Assembly (NCBI GenBank): GCA_046347155.1
Contig: JAXMGT010000001.1
Span: 682,001-746,000 of the forward strand
DNA: 64,000 nucleotides
Direction of reading: 5' to 3'
From: RPQJ01 sp046347155
GTDB taxonomy: Bacteria; Pseudomonadota; Gammaproteobacteria; Steroidobacterales; Steroidobacteraceae
Within the stretch, counting starts at the first letter, position 1; every line of letters starts with the position of its first letter. The notes beneath the pieces were generated by a model. The model worked only from the letters and a program-made list of their open reading frames with translations, did no database searches and was not told the DNA's origin. Shown piece by piece: positions 10,180 through 20,148 of this stretch. A program made the translations under genes and the position numbers.

Positions 10180-11508
10180 ATGATCGCCTACGACTTCCAG
10201 CTCGCGCTCGCGAGCCTGAAGCGCCACCCGGGGCTCTCGGCCCTGATGGTGCTCGCGGTCGCGCTCGGCATTGCGGTCTGCACCGTGACGTTCACGATCT
10301 ACCACGCGATGGCCGCGAACCCGATCGAGTGGAAGAGCGACCAGCTCTACGCCGTGACCGTGGATACCTGGTCCGCCGAGCGCCCGTACGACGACGAGAA
10401 CCCGGACAACCCGCCGCAGCTGCTGACGTTCCGCGACGCGACGGCACTGCATGCGTCCGGTGTCCCGAAGCGCAACGTGATCATGTACAAGTCGGGCGCC
10501 GTGGTCGATTCGGGTCGGAGCGGCGCGAAGCCGTACCTGGCGGACCTGCGCGTGACGACCGGGGATTTCTTCGCGATGTTCGACGTGCCGTTCCGCTACG
10601 GCGGCGGTTGGAACGCCGCGGCCGACCAGGGCCCCGAGCCCGTGATCGTGCTGAGCGAGGAGGCCAACCAGAAGCTCTTCGGCGGCGAGAACAGCGTCGG
10701 GCGCAGCGTCCGCGTCGGGCAGGACGAGTTCCGGGTCGCGGGCGTGCTCGCCGCCTGGTCGCCGAGCCCGGGTTTCTACGACCTGAACAACGGCGCGTTC
10801 GAGAAGCCCGAGGACGCCTACATCCCGTTCCGCTGGGGCCAGCTCCGGCAGCTGCCCGTGTGGGGCAACACGAACTGCTGGAAGAGCGAGTCGGGCGACT
10901 CCTACGAGGACTTCCTGAACTCCGAGTGCATCTGGGTCGAGATGTGGGCCGAGCTGCCGACGGTCGCCGATCGTGACCGGTTCCAGGCCTGGGTGGACAA
11001 CTACGCGCGCACGCAGAAGGCCGCCGGCCGCCTGCCGCGGCCGCTGAACAACCGGCTCTACGACGTGGACCAGTGGCTCGAGTTCAACAAGGTCGTGAAG
11101 CGCGACAACCGGGTGCTGATCGGCATTGCGCTCTTGTTCCTCGGCGTGTGCCTCGTGAACGTCGTCGGGCTGCTGCTCGCGAAGTTCCTGAACGGCGCGC
11201 CGCTCACGGGGCTCCGCCGTGCGCTCGGTGCGAGCCGCCGGGACATCGTGCGCCAGCACCTGGCCGAGGTGCTCGTGATCGGCGTTGCGGGCGGCGTCGT
11301 GGGCCTCGGGCTCGGCTGGCTCGCGCTGGCCGGCGTCCGCGCGATCTACGGCGAGGGCAACGACGACTACCTGTCGCTCACGTCGATGGACCCGATCGTC
11401 GTGGTCGCGACGCTGGCGCTCTCGCTCGTCGCCGGCGTGGTGGCGGGCCTGTACCCCGCGTGGCGGATCGGGCGCACGGCGCCCGCCGTCTACCTGAAGA
11501 CCCAGTGA
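10180..11508 (+). CDS. FtsX/MacB-type ABC transporter permease 1
   Basis: A 442-residue permease with the MacB-type layout: one N-terminal membrane helix (about 18-40), a large periplasmic domain (MacB_PCD-like, about 45-310), then three C-terminal helices, with the FtsX-family coupling region TGLRRALGASRRDIVRQHLAEVL. It is paired with a second different permease gene just downstream, suggesting a heterodimeric transporter. The substrate is unknown; the class exports peptides, lipids or antibiotics. Confidence 0.9.
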   Translation: MIAYDFQLALASLKRHPGLSALMVLAVALGIAVCTVTFTIYHAMAANPIEWKSDQLYAVTVDTWSAERPYDDENPDNPPQLLTFRDATALHASGVPKRNVIMYKSGAVVDSGRSGAKPYLADLRVTTGDFFAMFDVPFRYGGGWNAAADQGPEPVIVLSEEANQKLFGGENSVGRSVRVGQDEFRVAGVLAAWSPSPGFYDLNNGAFEKPEDAYIPFRWGQLRQLPVWGNTNCWKSESGDSYEDFLNSECIWVEMWAELPTVADRDRFQAWVDNYARTQKAAGRLPRPLNNRLYDVDQWLEFNKVVKRDNRVLIGIALLFLGVCLVNVVGLLLAKFLNGAPLTGLRRALGASRRDIVRQHLAEVLVIGVAGGVVGLGLGWLALAGVRAIYGEGNDDYLSLTSMDPIVVVATLALSLVAGVVAGLYPAWRIGRTAPAVYLKTQ

Positions 11509-11518
11509 GGAGACGGCC

Positions 11519-12724
11519 ATGGAAATCGGACCCATCCTGAGCGCGCTGCGCCGCAGCCCCACCGGCGCGATCCTGGTCGCGCTGCAGATCGCGCTCGCGC
11601 TCGCGATCACCGTCAACGCCTGCTTCATCACGGTGGACCGTCTGAAGTTCATCCACCGCGACCCCGGCCTCGACGTCGCCAACACGTTTGTGATCGCCTT
11701 CGCGGCCCGCGGCCGCGACTTCGACGCCGCGACCGCGATGCGCGAGGACCTCGCGGTCCTGCGCGCGCTGCCGGGCGTGGTCGCCGCGACACCGATCAAC
11801 GCGGTGCCGCTCTCGGGCGGTGGCTCGGGCACCAGCTACTACACGGAGCCCGGCGAGAAGGGTCGGCGCGGCGAAGTGAACTACTTCCAGGTGGACGAGC
11901 ACGGCATCGAGACGCTCGGCGTCGAGCTGAGCGCGGGTCGAAACTTCGACGCGAGCGTCGTGAAGCCCTCCGATGGCTACAAGACCGGCTTCGTGGCCGA
12001 GGTGGTGATGACCGAGGCACTGGCGAACCAGCTGTTTCCCGGGCAGTCGGCGGTCGGGAAGACGATCTACGACAACCTGGGCGAGCCGGCGAAGGTCGTC
12101 GGCACGATCAAGCTGATGCACGGCTCGTGGCCAGGCTGGGAGAACGTCGGCAACGTGAGCCTGCAGCCCACGATCCCGAACTCGGACTTCGCCCGCTACA
12201 TGGTCCGTGCGAAGCCCGGCCAGCGCGATGAAGTGATGAAGCTCGCCGAGGAGAAGCTCTCGGCGATCGACAACGGACGGATCATCACGAAGGTGCGCTC
12301 GCTCGAGGAATACGCGTCGCGCAGCTACGCGGACGACCGGGCGATGGCGATCTACATGGTGATCGTGATCGCGCTGCTGGTCGGGGTCGCGGCGCTCGGC
12401 GTGTTCGGCCTCGCGGCGTTCAACGTCAGCACCCGGACGAAGCAGATCGGAACGCGCCGGGCCGTGGGTGCCCGCCGGCGCGACGTCGTGCGCTACTTCC
12501 TCGTCGAGAACTGGCTCGTCACGACCACCGGCGTGCTCGCGGGCTGCGTGCTCGCGCTGGGGCTCGGCTACTGGCTGAGTGCGCAGTTCGAGCTGCCGAG
12601 GCTGCCGCTCTGGTATCTGGTGGGCGGCGTCGCGGCACTCTGGACCGTCGGGCTCGGCGCTGCGATGGTGCCGGCGCGGCGGGCCTCGCACGTGTCTCCG
12701 GCGGTGGCCACGAGGACGGTATGA
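11519..12724 (+). CDS. FtsX/MacB-type ABC transporter permease 2
   Basis: A 401-residue paralogue of the preceding permease with the same topology and the coupling motif IGTRRAVGARRRDVVRYFLVENWLV (key residues near the C-terminal third). It starts 10 bases after permease 1 behind a GAGGAGA-like ribosome-binding site. Together with the adaptor and ATPase it completes a four-gene split MacAB-like efflux pump. Confidence 0.9.
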   Translation: MEIGPILSALRRSPTGAILVALQIALALAITVNACFITVDRLKFIHRDPGLDVANTFVIAFAARGRDFDAATAMREDLAVLRALPGVVAATPINAVPLSGGGSGTSYYTEPGEKGRRGEVNYFQVDEHGIETLGVELSAGRNFDASVVKPSDGYKTGFVAEVVMTEALANQLFPGQSAVGKTIYDNLGEPAKVVGTIKLMHGSWPGWENVGNVSLQPTIPNSDFARYMVRAKPGQRDEVMKLAEEKLSAIDNGRIITKVRSLEEYASRSYADDRAMAIYMVIVIALLVGVAALGVFGLAAFNVSTRTKQIGTRRAVGARRRDVVRYFLVENWLVTTTGVLAGCVLALGLGYWLSAQFELPRLPLWYLVGGVAALWTVGLGAAMVPARRASHVSPAVATRTV

Positions 12725-12803
12725 TGCCCGGACCGGACGGCGGCATCGGCCGCCGGTCCAACCAACCGGGAGACGGGCCATCGCCGAGTTCGATCCGGCC
12801 GTG

Positions 12804-14146
<1,343 letters not shown>

Positions 14147-14150
<4 letters not shown>

Positions 14151-15469
14151 GGCTGGTTGCGCGGCGTGGGCTCACGCTGGCGCTGGCGGCGCTCGGGCTC
14201 GTCACGGTGGCGGCGTGCCTGGCGGCCGCCCTGCCACTTGCGTGGCGGATCGCCGTGGCCATCGGCGTGGCGATCGCCTATCTGGCGATCGCGCGGATCG
14301 CCCTTGCGGCGTTCGCGCGGCGCGACCGGCTGATCGAGGCCGTCGCAGACGGGGTCGCGGGCCTGCGCGACGGTGACTACAGCGTCTCGATCGCGGCGCC
14401 CGAGGACGATCCGGTGATCCGCCGGCTGGTGGAGAACTACAACGGCATCGGCGCGAGGCTTCGTGCGCAGCGGCAGGACCTCTACCAGCGCGAGCTGCTG
14501 CTCGACACGGTGATCCAGACCACCCCGCTCGCGCTCGTGCTCACCAACGCGAACGGCACCGTGCTGTACGCGAACCTGGCTGCGCGGCAGCTTTTCAACG
14601 CCGGTCATAAGCTCGAAGGGCTCGCCTTTCCGGACCTGCTCGCGCGGATGCCGGCCGCGATGCGGGAAGCGTACGCGGGCGAGCAGGACACGCTGTTCAC
14701 GGTGGAGATCGGCGGCGAGTCGCAGGTGCACCACCTGTCGCAGCGACGTTTCCTGCTGAACGGCCAGCCGCACCGGCTGTGCCTGCTGAAGCAGCTGACG
14801 CGCGAACTCAACGCGCGGGAAGTCTCGACCTGGAAGCGCGTGATCCGGGTGATCGCGCACGAGATCAACAACTCGGTCGCGCCGATCGCGTCGCTCGCGC
14901 AGTCGGGGCAGCGGCTCGCCGCGGCGCCGGACGGTGCGCAGCTGAAACGCGTGTTCGGCGCGATCGAAGAGCGGATGGCGCACCTGGCCGGGTTCGTGGA
15001 CGGTTATTCGCGGTTCGCGAAACTGCCGTTGCCGCGGGTCGCGCCCGTCGAGTGGCGCGGGTTCCTCGAGTCGCTGCGCGCGATGTCGCCGTTCGCGTCC
15101 GACGGCGAGTGGCCGCGCGGCACGGCGCACCTCGACGAGTCGCAGATGCAGCAAGTGCTGCTCAACCTGCTGCGAAACGCCGTGGAGGCGGGGTCGCCGG
15201 TCGAGGAAATCCGGGTCGGCGTCGCCGCGCACGGCGGCGGCTGGCGGCTCACCGTCGCCGATCGCGGCGCCGGCATGAGCGACGAGGTGCTCGCGAACGC
15301 GCTGCTGCCGTTCTACTCGACGAAGTCGACCGGCACCGGCCTCGGGCTCACGCTGTGCCGCGAAATCGTCGAGGCACACGGCGGCACGATCGACCTCGCG
15401 AACCGCGAGGGCGGCGGACTGCTCGTGCGGCTGTGGCTGCCTCAGGGGTCTGTCCCCGCAGGGGACTGA
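14147..15469 (+). CDS. NtrY-like sensor histidine kinase
   Basis: A 440-residue kinase overlapping the regulator by ATGA (14147-14150). Two membrane helices (about 9-28 and 32-52), a HAMP-like linker, a PAS-like domain (about 115-215), the phospho-acceptor motif VIAHEINNSVAPI (His at about 240) and HATPase boxes LLRNAVEAG, DRGAGMS and GTGLGLTL are all present. This is the NtrY-type partner for the sigma-54 regulator. Its last eight codons and stop lie inside a dispersed palindromic repeat (15444-15474), so the C-terminus QGSVPAGD is repeat-derived. Confidence 0.9.
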
Positions 15470-15516
15470 CCCCTATTCGACCCCAAAGGGGTCAGTCCCC
15501 TGCGGGGACAGACCCC
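15444..15516. repeat. REPIN-like inverted pair of GGGGTCTGTCCCC repeats
   Basis: Two 30-base arms (15444-15474 and 15487-15516) are exact inverted copies around a 12-base spacer. Each arm joins GGGGTCTGTCCCC to GGGGACTGACCCC. The structure would fold into a very long hairpin between two convergent genes and may terminate both. The first arm supplies the stop codon of the histidine kinase. It belongs to a family found at many places in the window. Confidence 0.85.
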
Positions 15517-15529
15517 GGGGGACAGTCCC

Positions 15530-15775
15530 TCACGGGTGCTCGGGATCCCCGGTGCCTTCGTCCATCCAGACGCCGTGGCTGCACTTCAGCAGCAGCGAGC
15601 CGCTGCGCACGTAGGCGCCGTGGCGGAAATCGCGGCCGTTGTACCAGCACACCGGCTCACCCGGCACCTGCTGGCGGACGACGTCGGTGTCCTCGTCTTC
15701 TTCCTGCGCGATCGGCGAGTTGCGGAGCTCGGGGTCCTGGGCGCCGACCTGGGTGATCCGTGCGTCGGTTCTCAT
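15530..15775 (-). CDS. Small conserved protein resembling DUF1496
   Basis: An 81-residue protein. The C-terminal half reads VCWYNGRDFRHGAYVRSGS, then LLLKCSHGVW: two Cys residues around a Tyr/Gly-rich strand pattern, like the DUF1496 family of short bacterial proteins. The N-terminal half is acidic and polar, and no signal peptide is evident. The ATG at 15775 follows GGGAGGTG, an excellent ribosome-binding site. Function is unknown. Confidence 0.65.
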   Translation of the reverse strand: MRTDARITQVGAQDPELRNSPIAQEEDEDTDVVRQQVPGEPVCWYNGRDFRHGAYVRSGSLLLKCSHGVWMDEGTGDPEHP

Positions 15776-15853
15776 GGCACACCTCCCGATGGCGTTCGGA
15801 GTGAGGTGCCGGCGGACCGGGCCGCGCCGCATCCCGCCGACGGCTCATTGTCC

Positions 15854-15875
15854 GGCCGCCGTCCGGACGGCGGCC
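15854..15875. repeat. 22-base perfect palindrome
   Basis: GGCCGCCGTCC joined to its exact reverse complement. It lies between the ORF6N gene (which ends at 15904, reading leftward) and the start of the small DUF1496-like gene. It may act as a terminator-like hairpin for the ORF6N gene, though no U-run follows. Confidence 0.45.
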
Positions 15876-15903
15876 ATACGCAGTTTAGGCAGCCAACAGC
15901 GGC

Positions 15904-16482
15904 TTACTTCGGATCGCTGATGTCCGCTGTGAAGCCGATGCCGCGGCGCTTCGGAGCCGGCGGGTTCACGAGAGCGCGGATGGCGGAGAGGAGGGCGGCG
16001 ATCGCATCGTCGTGGTGCTTGTACTTGCGCTCCAACTCAGCGAGCTTGCGTGCCAGGGCGGCGTTGGAGACCAGGAGCTCGCGCAAGCGGACAAAGGCGC
16101 GGACCACGAAGACGCTCATCTCGACGGCCCTGGGGCTGTTGAGGATGGTGGCGGCCATGATGGCGCCGTGTTCGGTGAAGGCGAACGGCGGGAATCTGGG
16201 GTCGCGGTGCTTCTGGGAACCGGTCGCATTCTGCGACCGGTTCAGGGCCTCGGTCTCGGCCCTGGTCAGGCGGAACAGGAAGTCCTCGGGGAAGCGTTCG
16301 GCATTGCGCTTGACCTGCTCGTTCAGTCGCTTGGTGGTGACGTCGTAGAGGCTGGCCAGCTCGGCATCCAGGATCACGCGCTGACCGCGCAAGACGAGGA
16401 TGGCGCGGGTGACGGTCTCGACCGGCATCTGGGCCTTGACGCGCGTCGATGTTCTCGACTTCCTGCGTGGGCGTCCGGGCAT
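15904..16482 (-). CDS. ORF6N domain-containing protein
   Basis: A 192-residue protein whose N-terminal region (about 20-105) reads ILVLRGQRVILDAELASLYD, VTTKRLNEQVKRNAERFP and EDFLFRLT, the ORF6N DNA-binding domain found in phage and mobile-element proteins. It also has FAFTEHGAIMAA, typical of these proteins, and a C-terminal coiled region (about 135-170). The ATG at 16482 has GGAGGAG upstream; the ATG at 16428 is an alternative. No other phage genes lie nearby, so it is probably an orphan of mobile origin. Confidence 0.85.
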   Translation of the reverse strand: MPGRPRRKSRTSTRVKAQMPVETVTRAILVLRGQRVILDAELASLYDVTTKRLNEQVKRNAERFPEDFLFRLTRAETEALNRSQNATGSQKHRDPRFPPFAFTEHGAIMAATILNSPRAVEMSVFVVRAFVRLRELLVSNAALARKLAELERKYKHHDDAIAALLSAIRALVNPPAPKRRGIGFTADISDPK

Positions 16483-16613
16483 GCGCAGCGAGACTCCTCC
16501 AGCGGCCCGGATGGGCTGTGACGCCGTCGGGCACAACAGGCGACGGGGCGTTACGGTGCCGACGCTACTCTTGAGCAGGACGCTCTCAAAGCCGACAAAG
16601 CGCCGCAAAAGCC

Positions 16614-16648
16614 ACAAAAAGGGCCGCTCCCCGAAGGAAGCGGCCCTC
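16614..16648 (-). terminator. Rho-independent terminator of the DUF1254 gene
   Basis: On the minus strand, AGGGCCGCT and AGCGGCCCT pair around a short loop and are followed by TTTTT. It lies about 27 bases past the stop of the DUF1254 gene. Confidence 0.85.
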
Positions 16649-16673
16649 GATCGGACCTCGGTCGAGACCGGGA

Positions 16674-18149
16674 TCAGTTCGCCATCACGACGGCCGGCGG
16701 CGACCACGTGCCCGAGCCCGCGGGCAGGATCGACGGCGCCTCGGTCTTCGGCCAGTACAGCCGCATCACGAGGTAGACGGTGTCGTTCGGCGCCGGCAGC
16801 CAGTTGGCTTCCTTGTCCTTACCCGGCGAGTCCTTCTGGATGTAGAGCGTGAGCGACCCGTCGGCGTTCGTCTTCATCGACGGCAGCATCGGCGAGTTGA
16901 TCAGGTAGCGGTTGATCGGGTTCTCGATCAAGAGCTGGCTCTTGCCGTCGTACATCGTCACCGACCAGAACGCGTTCACCGGCGGCAGCGAGCCCTTCGC
17001 GAACGTGAGCGTGTAGTTGTGCTTGCTCGTGTCGATCGGCTGGCCGGTCGAGTCGTTCCGCGTCATCGGGTACATGGCCTCGTCGGCGTTGTTGCCGTAG
17101 ATGCCGGCCTTGGCGGCCGCGGCGCGCAGCAGCCAGTCGCCCTTGTAGAAGTCGCGGTCACCGAACGCCGAACCGATGTTCCAGCCGTTGATCTCCTTGC
17201 CGAGCGAGCTCGAGGCCTTGTCGATCTTCCCGAACGCCTGCTTGATCGCGAGGCCGAACGCGGCCTTCTGCTCGAGCGAGAGGTCCTTGAAGTCGAAGGT
17301 CTTGCCCGGGCCGATGCCGATGCTCGCGAACTTCGCGCGCAGCGGGGCGTCGGCCGCGGCCGGGCCCGTGGTTGGCGCGAACTGCAGCAGGAAGTCGAGG
17401 AACGCCGGGAACTCCGTCTTGAACGGGTCGTCGCCGACGAACTTCGGGAAGTCGATCGGGGGCGCGGCCGCCGGGGCCGGCTGGCCGAGGAAAGCCGACA
17501 GCGGCTTCACGGTGTAGCCCGCCTGGATCTTCTTCACGTTGTCGATGTCGGCCGGGTTGAAGAGCTGCGTCCGGTAGATGACGAAGCTGAACTGCGTTTC
17601 CGAGTGGAACACCTTCGCGATGCCCTTCGGCGTCTCGCCCGACCAGTCCGGCCCGGCGATCATGTAGCACCCGGCGTCGTTGCCGGTCGCGCGGCTGCCG
17701 ATGTAGCCGTAGTTGAACGAGTACAGGTCGGTGAGCTGCACCGAGTAGTAGCGCTTCTTCTCGACGGCCGGGACGCAGATCACGACCGGCTCGGCGCGCA
17801 GGTCGGCCTGCAGCATCGAGTACGGCGTGTCGGAGTTCGGCGTGACGATCGCCGTGTCCTTCGGCGTGAACGTCTTCGAGTCGTTCCAGATCTGGTTGAA
17901 CCCGGTCTTGAACTGCGGCGACGTGGTGTCGACGTTGAACTCGTACATGGCCTTGTAGGCCGCGATCATCGGAAAGCCGTACAGGTAGGCCTCCTCGGCG
18001 ATCGCCTTGATCTCCTCGATGCCGGGCGCCGCGACACCGTTGGCGGCGTCGGTCTTCGCGGCCTCGGTGACGGCGTCGCCCGGCTTGCTGCAGCCGGCGA
18101 GCGCGACGGCGGCCGTGACGGCCGCCAGGGTCGGATACTTCAGGGACAT
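16674..18149 (-). CDS. DUF1254/DUF1214 domain lipoprotein (copy 1)
   Basis: A 491-residue secreted protein with a lipoprotein signal (lipobox LAGC, Cys at about 20). DUF1254 follows (SVQLTDLYSFNYGYIGSRAT, TPNSDTPYSM), then DUF1214 near the C-terminus (FWSVTMYD, SPGKDKEANWLPAP). Family members are common in envelope and periplasm; no enzymatic function is established. The ATG at 18149 is preceded by AAGGA. A second DUF1254 protein lies at 42775-44193, so the two bracket the peptide-uptake modules. Confidence 0.88.
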   Translation of the reverse strand: MSLKYPTLAAVTAAVALAGCSKPGDAVTEAAKTDAANGVAAPGIEEIKAIAEEAYLYGFPMIAAYKAMYEFNVDTTSPQFKTGFNQIWNDSKTFTPKDTAIVTPNSDTPYSMLQADLRAEPVVICVPAVEKKRYYSVQLTDLYSFNYGYIGSRATGNDAGCYMIAGPDWSGETPKGIAKVFHSETQFSFVIYRTQLFNPADIDNVKKIQAGYTVKPLSAFLGQPAPAAAPPIDFPKFVGDDPFKTEFPAFLDFLLQFAPTTGPAAADAPLRAKFASIGIGPGKTFDFKDLSLEQKAAFGLAIKQAFGKIDKASSSLGKEINGWNIGSAFGDRDFYKGDWLLRAAAAKAGIYGNNADEAMYPMTRNDSTGQPIDTSKHNYTLTFAKGSLPPVNAFWSVTMYDGKSQLLIENPINRYLINSPMLPSMKTNADGSLTLYIQKDSPGKDKEANWLPAPNDTVYLVMRLYWPKTEAPSILPAGSGTWSPPAVVMAN

Positions 18150-18201
18150 GGGTCGAATCCTTGGGTGGGTGGTCGGACCGTGGGGAGGGTAGCAGAGGGG
18201 G

Positions 18202-18270
18202 ATAGGTGTCAGACACCTACCCTTGGGGTAGGTGTCTGACACCTATTCAAAAAAAAGGGACAGGCTCCCC
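18202..18270. repeat. Inverted pair of AGGTGTC(A/T)GACACCT repeats
   Basis: A 21-base perfect inverted repeat (18202-18222 and 18226-18246), each arm itself containing the AGGTGTCnGACACCT palindrome. It is followed by A8 and GGGACAGGCTCCCC, the reverse complement of the GAGCCTGTCCC module seen at 30000 and 46190. It lies just upstream of the first ECF-type promoter. Confidence 0.85.
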
Positions 18271-18293
18271 AGGCGGTAGACTGCCCCAGCCCC

Positions 18294-18320
18294 TTACGGG
18301 TTTCGCCCCCGACATTCGTC
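18294..18320 (+). promoter_or_regulatory. ECF-type promoter of sigma gene 1
   Basis: TTACGGG (18294-18300), 16 bases, CGTC (18317-18320). It is one of nine sites with identical spacing. CGTC is a typical ECF -10 element. The GTG start of the sigma gene lies only 10 bases after the -10 box, so the mRNA would be leaderless or nearly so. Confidence 0.75.
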
Positions 18321-18329
18321 CACATCACT

Positions 18330-18956
18330 GTGACACCCCCGTTGCCGCCCAGCCCGGACGACGCGTCCCCGGCCCCGACTGCCGGGACGGACGCGCTCGA
18401 CCGCTGGTTCGTGGAGCAGGTGCTGCCGCTCGAGCCGGCGCTGGTCCGGCTGCTGCGCCGCCACTGGCGCCGCGCCGACGACGTGCCGGACCTGCGACAG
18501 GAGGTGTACACGCGGGTCTACGAGGGCGCCGCCCGCGACGGCCTGCCGGACGCGACGCCCGCCTATGTGTTCCGGACCGCGCGTAACCTGTTGATCGATC
18601 AGGCCCGACGCGCAAAGGTTGTGTCGTTCGACCTGGTCGCGGAACTCGAGGAACTGCCCGAGGCCCCGCGGGACGAGTGGTCGCCGGAGCGGGTCGCGGC
18701 GGCGCGGGCCGAACTGCGGCTGCTCGAGCGCGCGCTCGAGGCGTTGCCGCCGCGTTGCCGCGAGGTCGTGAGCCTGCGACGGATCGAGGGGATGTCGCAG
18801 AAGGACATCGCCGCGCGGCTCGGCATCGCCGAGGGCACGGTCGAGAAACACGTGACGCTCGGGATGCGTGCGCTGGCGGAGTCGCTGGCCGGGCAGGGCG
18901 TCGAGACGGCGAACGAATGGCTCGCCCGCACAGGACGACGGGTGGACAGGACATGA
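18330..18956 (+). CDS. FecI-like ECF sigma factor 1
   Basis: A 208-residue ECF sigma factor. Region 2 is DVPDLRQEVYTRVYE with the core-binding and -10 recognition helices (FRTARNLLIDQARRAKV). Region 4 is LEALPPRCREVVSLRRIEGM, then SQKDIAARLGIAEGTVEKHV, the -35 recognition helix-turn-helix. An acidic linker and FecI-like spacing place it with iron-starvation type sigma factors that work with FecR. The only sensible start is the GTG at 18330. It overlaps fecR-like gene 1 by ATGA. Its own promoter matches the regulon motif, so autoregulation is likely. Confidence 0.93.
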   Translation: MTPPLPPSPDDASPAPTAGTDALDRWFVEQVLPLEPALVRLLRRHWRRADDVPDLRQEVYTRVYEGAARDGLPDATPAYVFRTARNLLIDQARRAKVVSFDLVAELEELPEAPRDEWSPERVAAARAELRLLERALEALPPRCREVVSLRRIEGMSQKDIAARLGIAEGTVEKHVTLGMRALAESLAGQGVETANEWLARTGRRVDRT

Positions 18957-19972
18957 TGGACCTCAGGAATCACCAGGCGATCGAGGCCGAGGCCGCCGCG
19001 TGGCTCGCGCGGCGCGACGCCGCCGAGCGCTGGACGGCCGACGACGAGGCCGCGCTTCAGGCGTGGATCGCCGAATCCGCGGCGCACCGCGTCGCGTGGC
19101 TGCGCCTCGGCGCCGCGTGGCAGCGCACCGAACGGATGCCCGCGCTGGCGAGCATCGCGGCCGACCCGGTCACGGCAACCAAGACGGCCACACCGACGGC
19201 ATCCGCCCAACCCGCGGGCGTCGAACCTCCGGGCCATCGCTACCGCCGCCGCGCGATCGTCGGCTGGGCGCTGGCCGCGTCGCTCGCGCTCGGCATCGGC
19301 GTCGCGTGGTTCGTCCGCGTCTACCCGCCCGGCTCCGAGCGGTTCGCGACCGAGGTCGGCGGGCGCGAGGCCGTCACGCTGGCCGACGGCTCCCGCGTCA
19401 CGCTGAACACGCACACGCGCGGCCGCGCGGTCGTGAACAGCACCGAGCGGCGCTTCTGGCTCGACGAGGGCGAGGCTTACTTCGAGGTCCAGCACGACCC
19501 GTCGCGGCCGTTCGTCGTGATGGCCGGGCGCGACCAGGTGACGGTGCTCGGCACCAAGTTCAGTGTGCGCCACGAGGACGGCCGCACCGAGGTGACGGTC
19601 GTCGAAGGCCGCGTGCGCCTCGACCGCGCCGACAGCGGCCGCGGGCCTTCGGACCCGGTCGTGATGACCCGCAACGAGGCCGCGGTGGCGCAGTCGGGCA
19701 GCGTGCTCGTGATCGCGCGCAGCGACCAGCAGGTGCGCGACGAGCTGAGCTGGCGCGAGGGCCAGCTCGCATTCGACCAGCTGACGCTCGGCGAGGTGGC
19801 GGCCGAGTTCAACCGCTATAACCAGGTGCAGCTCGTCGTCGAGGGCGAGGCCGCCGGGCTCAAGCTGAGCGGCAATTTCGACGCGCACAACATTGAAGGG
19901 TTCGCCCGTCTCGCGCACGAAGGCTTCGGGCTCCAGGTCCGCCACGACGGCGACCGCATCGTGCTCGAGTAA
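18953..19972 (+). CDS. FecR-like anti-sigma factor/regulator 1
   Basis: A 339-residue inner-membrane protein. The N-terminal cytoplasmic DUF4880 helix domain (AEAAAWLARRDAAERWT, then LQAWIAESAAHRVAWLRL) binds the sigma factor. One transmembrane helix (about 99-117) follows. The periplasmic FecR domain (EAVTLADGSRVTLNTHTRG, DEGEAYFEVQHDPSRPF, VLGTKFSVRHEDGRTEVTV) contacts the receptor signalling domain, and an STN-like C-terminus follows. The family relays receptor occupancy to the ECF sigma factor. It starts inside the stop codon of the sigma gene. Confidence 0.93.
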   Translation: MMDLRNHQAIEAEAAAWLARRDAAERWTADDEAALQAWIAESAAHRVAWLRLGAAWQRTERMPALASIAADPVTATKTATPTASAQPAGVEPPGHRYRRRAIVGWALAASLALGIGVAWFVRVYPPGSERFATEVGGREAVTLADGSRVTLNTHTRGRAVVNSTERRFWLDEGEAYFEVQHDPSRPFVVMAGRDQVTVLGTKFSVRHEDGRTEVTVVEGRVRLDRADSGRGPSDPVVMTRNEAAVAQSGSVLVIARSDQQVRDELSWREGQLAFDQLTLGEVAAEFNRYNQVQLVVEGEAAGLKLSGNFDAHNIEGFARLAHEGFGLQVRHDGDRIVLE

Positions 19973-20056
19973 GGGGACTGTCCCCTTTTCTGGCGCCGGG
20001 GTCTGTCCCCGTAGGGGACTGACCCCTTTTCCCCGTAGGGGACTGACCCCTTTTTT
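19971..20056. repeat. Cluster of GGGGACTG(T/A)CCCC repeats
   Basis: Three palindromic units in tandem: AGGGGACTGTCCCCTT near 19972, GGGGTCTGTCCCCGTAGGGG with GACTGACCCC near 19998, and CCCCGTAGGGGACTGACCCC (20031-20050) with a following T-run. It begins at the fecR-like gene 1 stop codon and ends 8 bases before the receptor 1 promoter. It probably terminates transcription from the sigma/FecR operon. Confidence 0.85.
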
Positions 20057-20063
20057 CGGGCGG

Positions 20064-20090
20064 TTACGGGTTCCTCAAAACTCGTTCGTC
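20064..20090 (+). promoter_or_regulatory. ECF-type promoter of receptor gene 1
   Basis: TTACGGG (20064-20070), 16 bases, CGTC (20087-20090). The receptor gene start is 59 bases after the -10 box. The matching site of receptor 2 has the same spacing and a 58-base distance. Confidence 0.8.
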
Positions 20091-20148
20091 TGACTGAAAT
20101 GAGCGGCATCCCGCCGCCCGGTCCAGACATATAAAGTTGGGGAGCCCG

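Noticed and set aside
15904..16482. Prophage remnant around the ORF6N gene
   Set aside because: No integrase, capsid or other phage gene lies near it.
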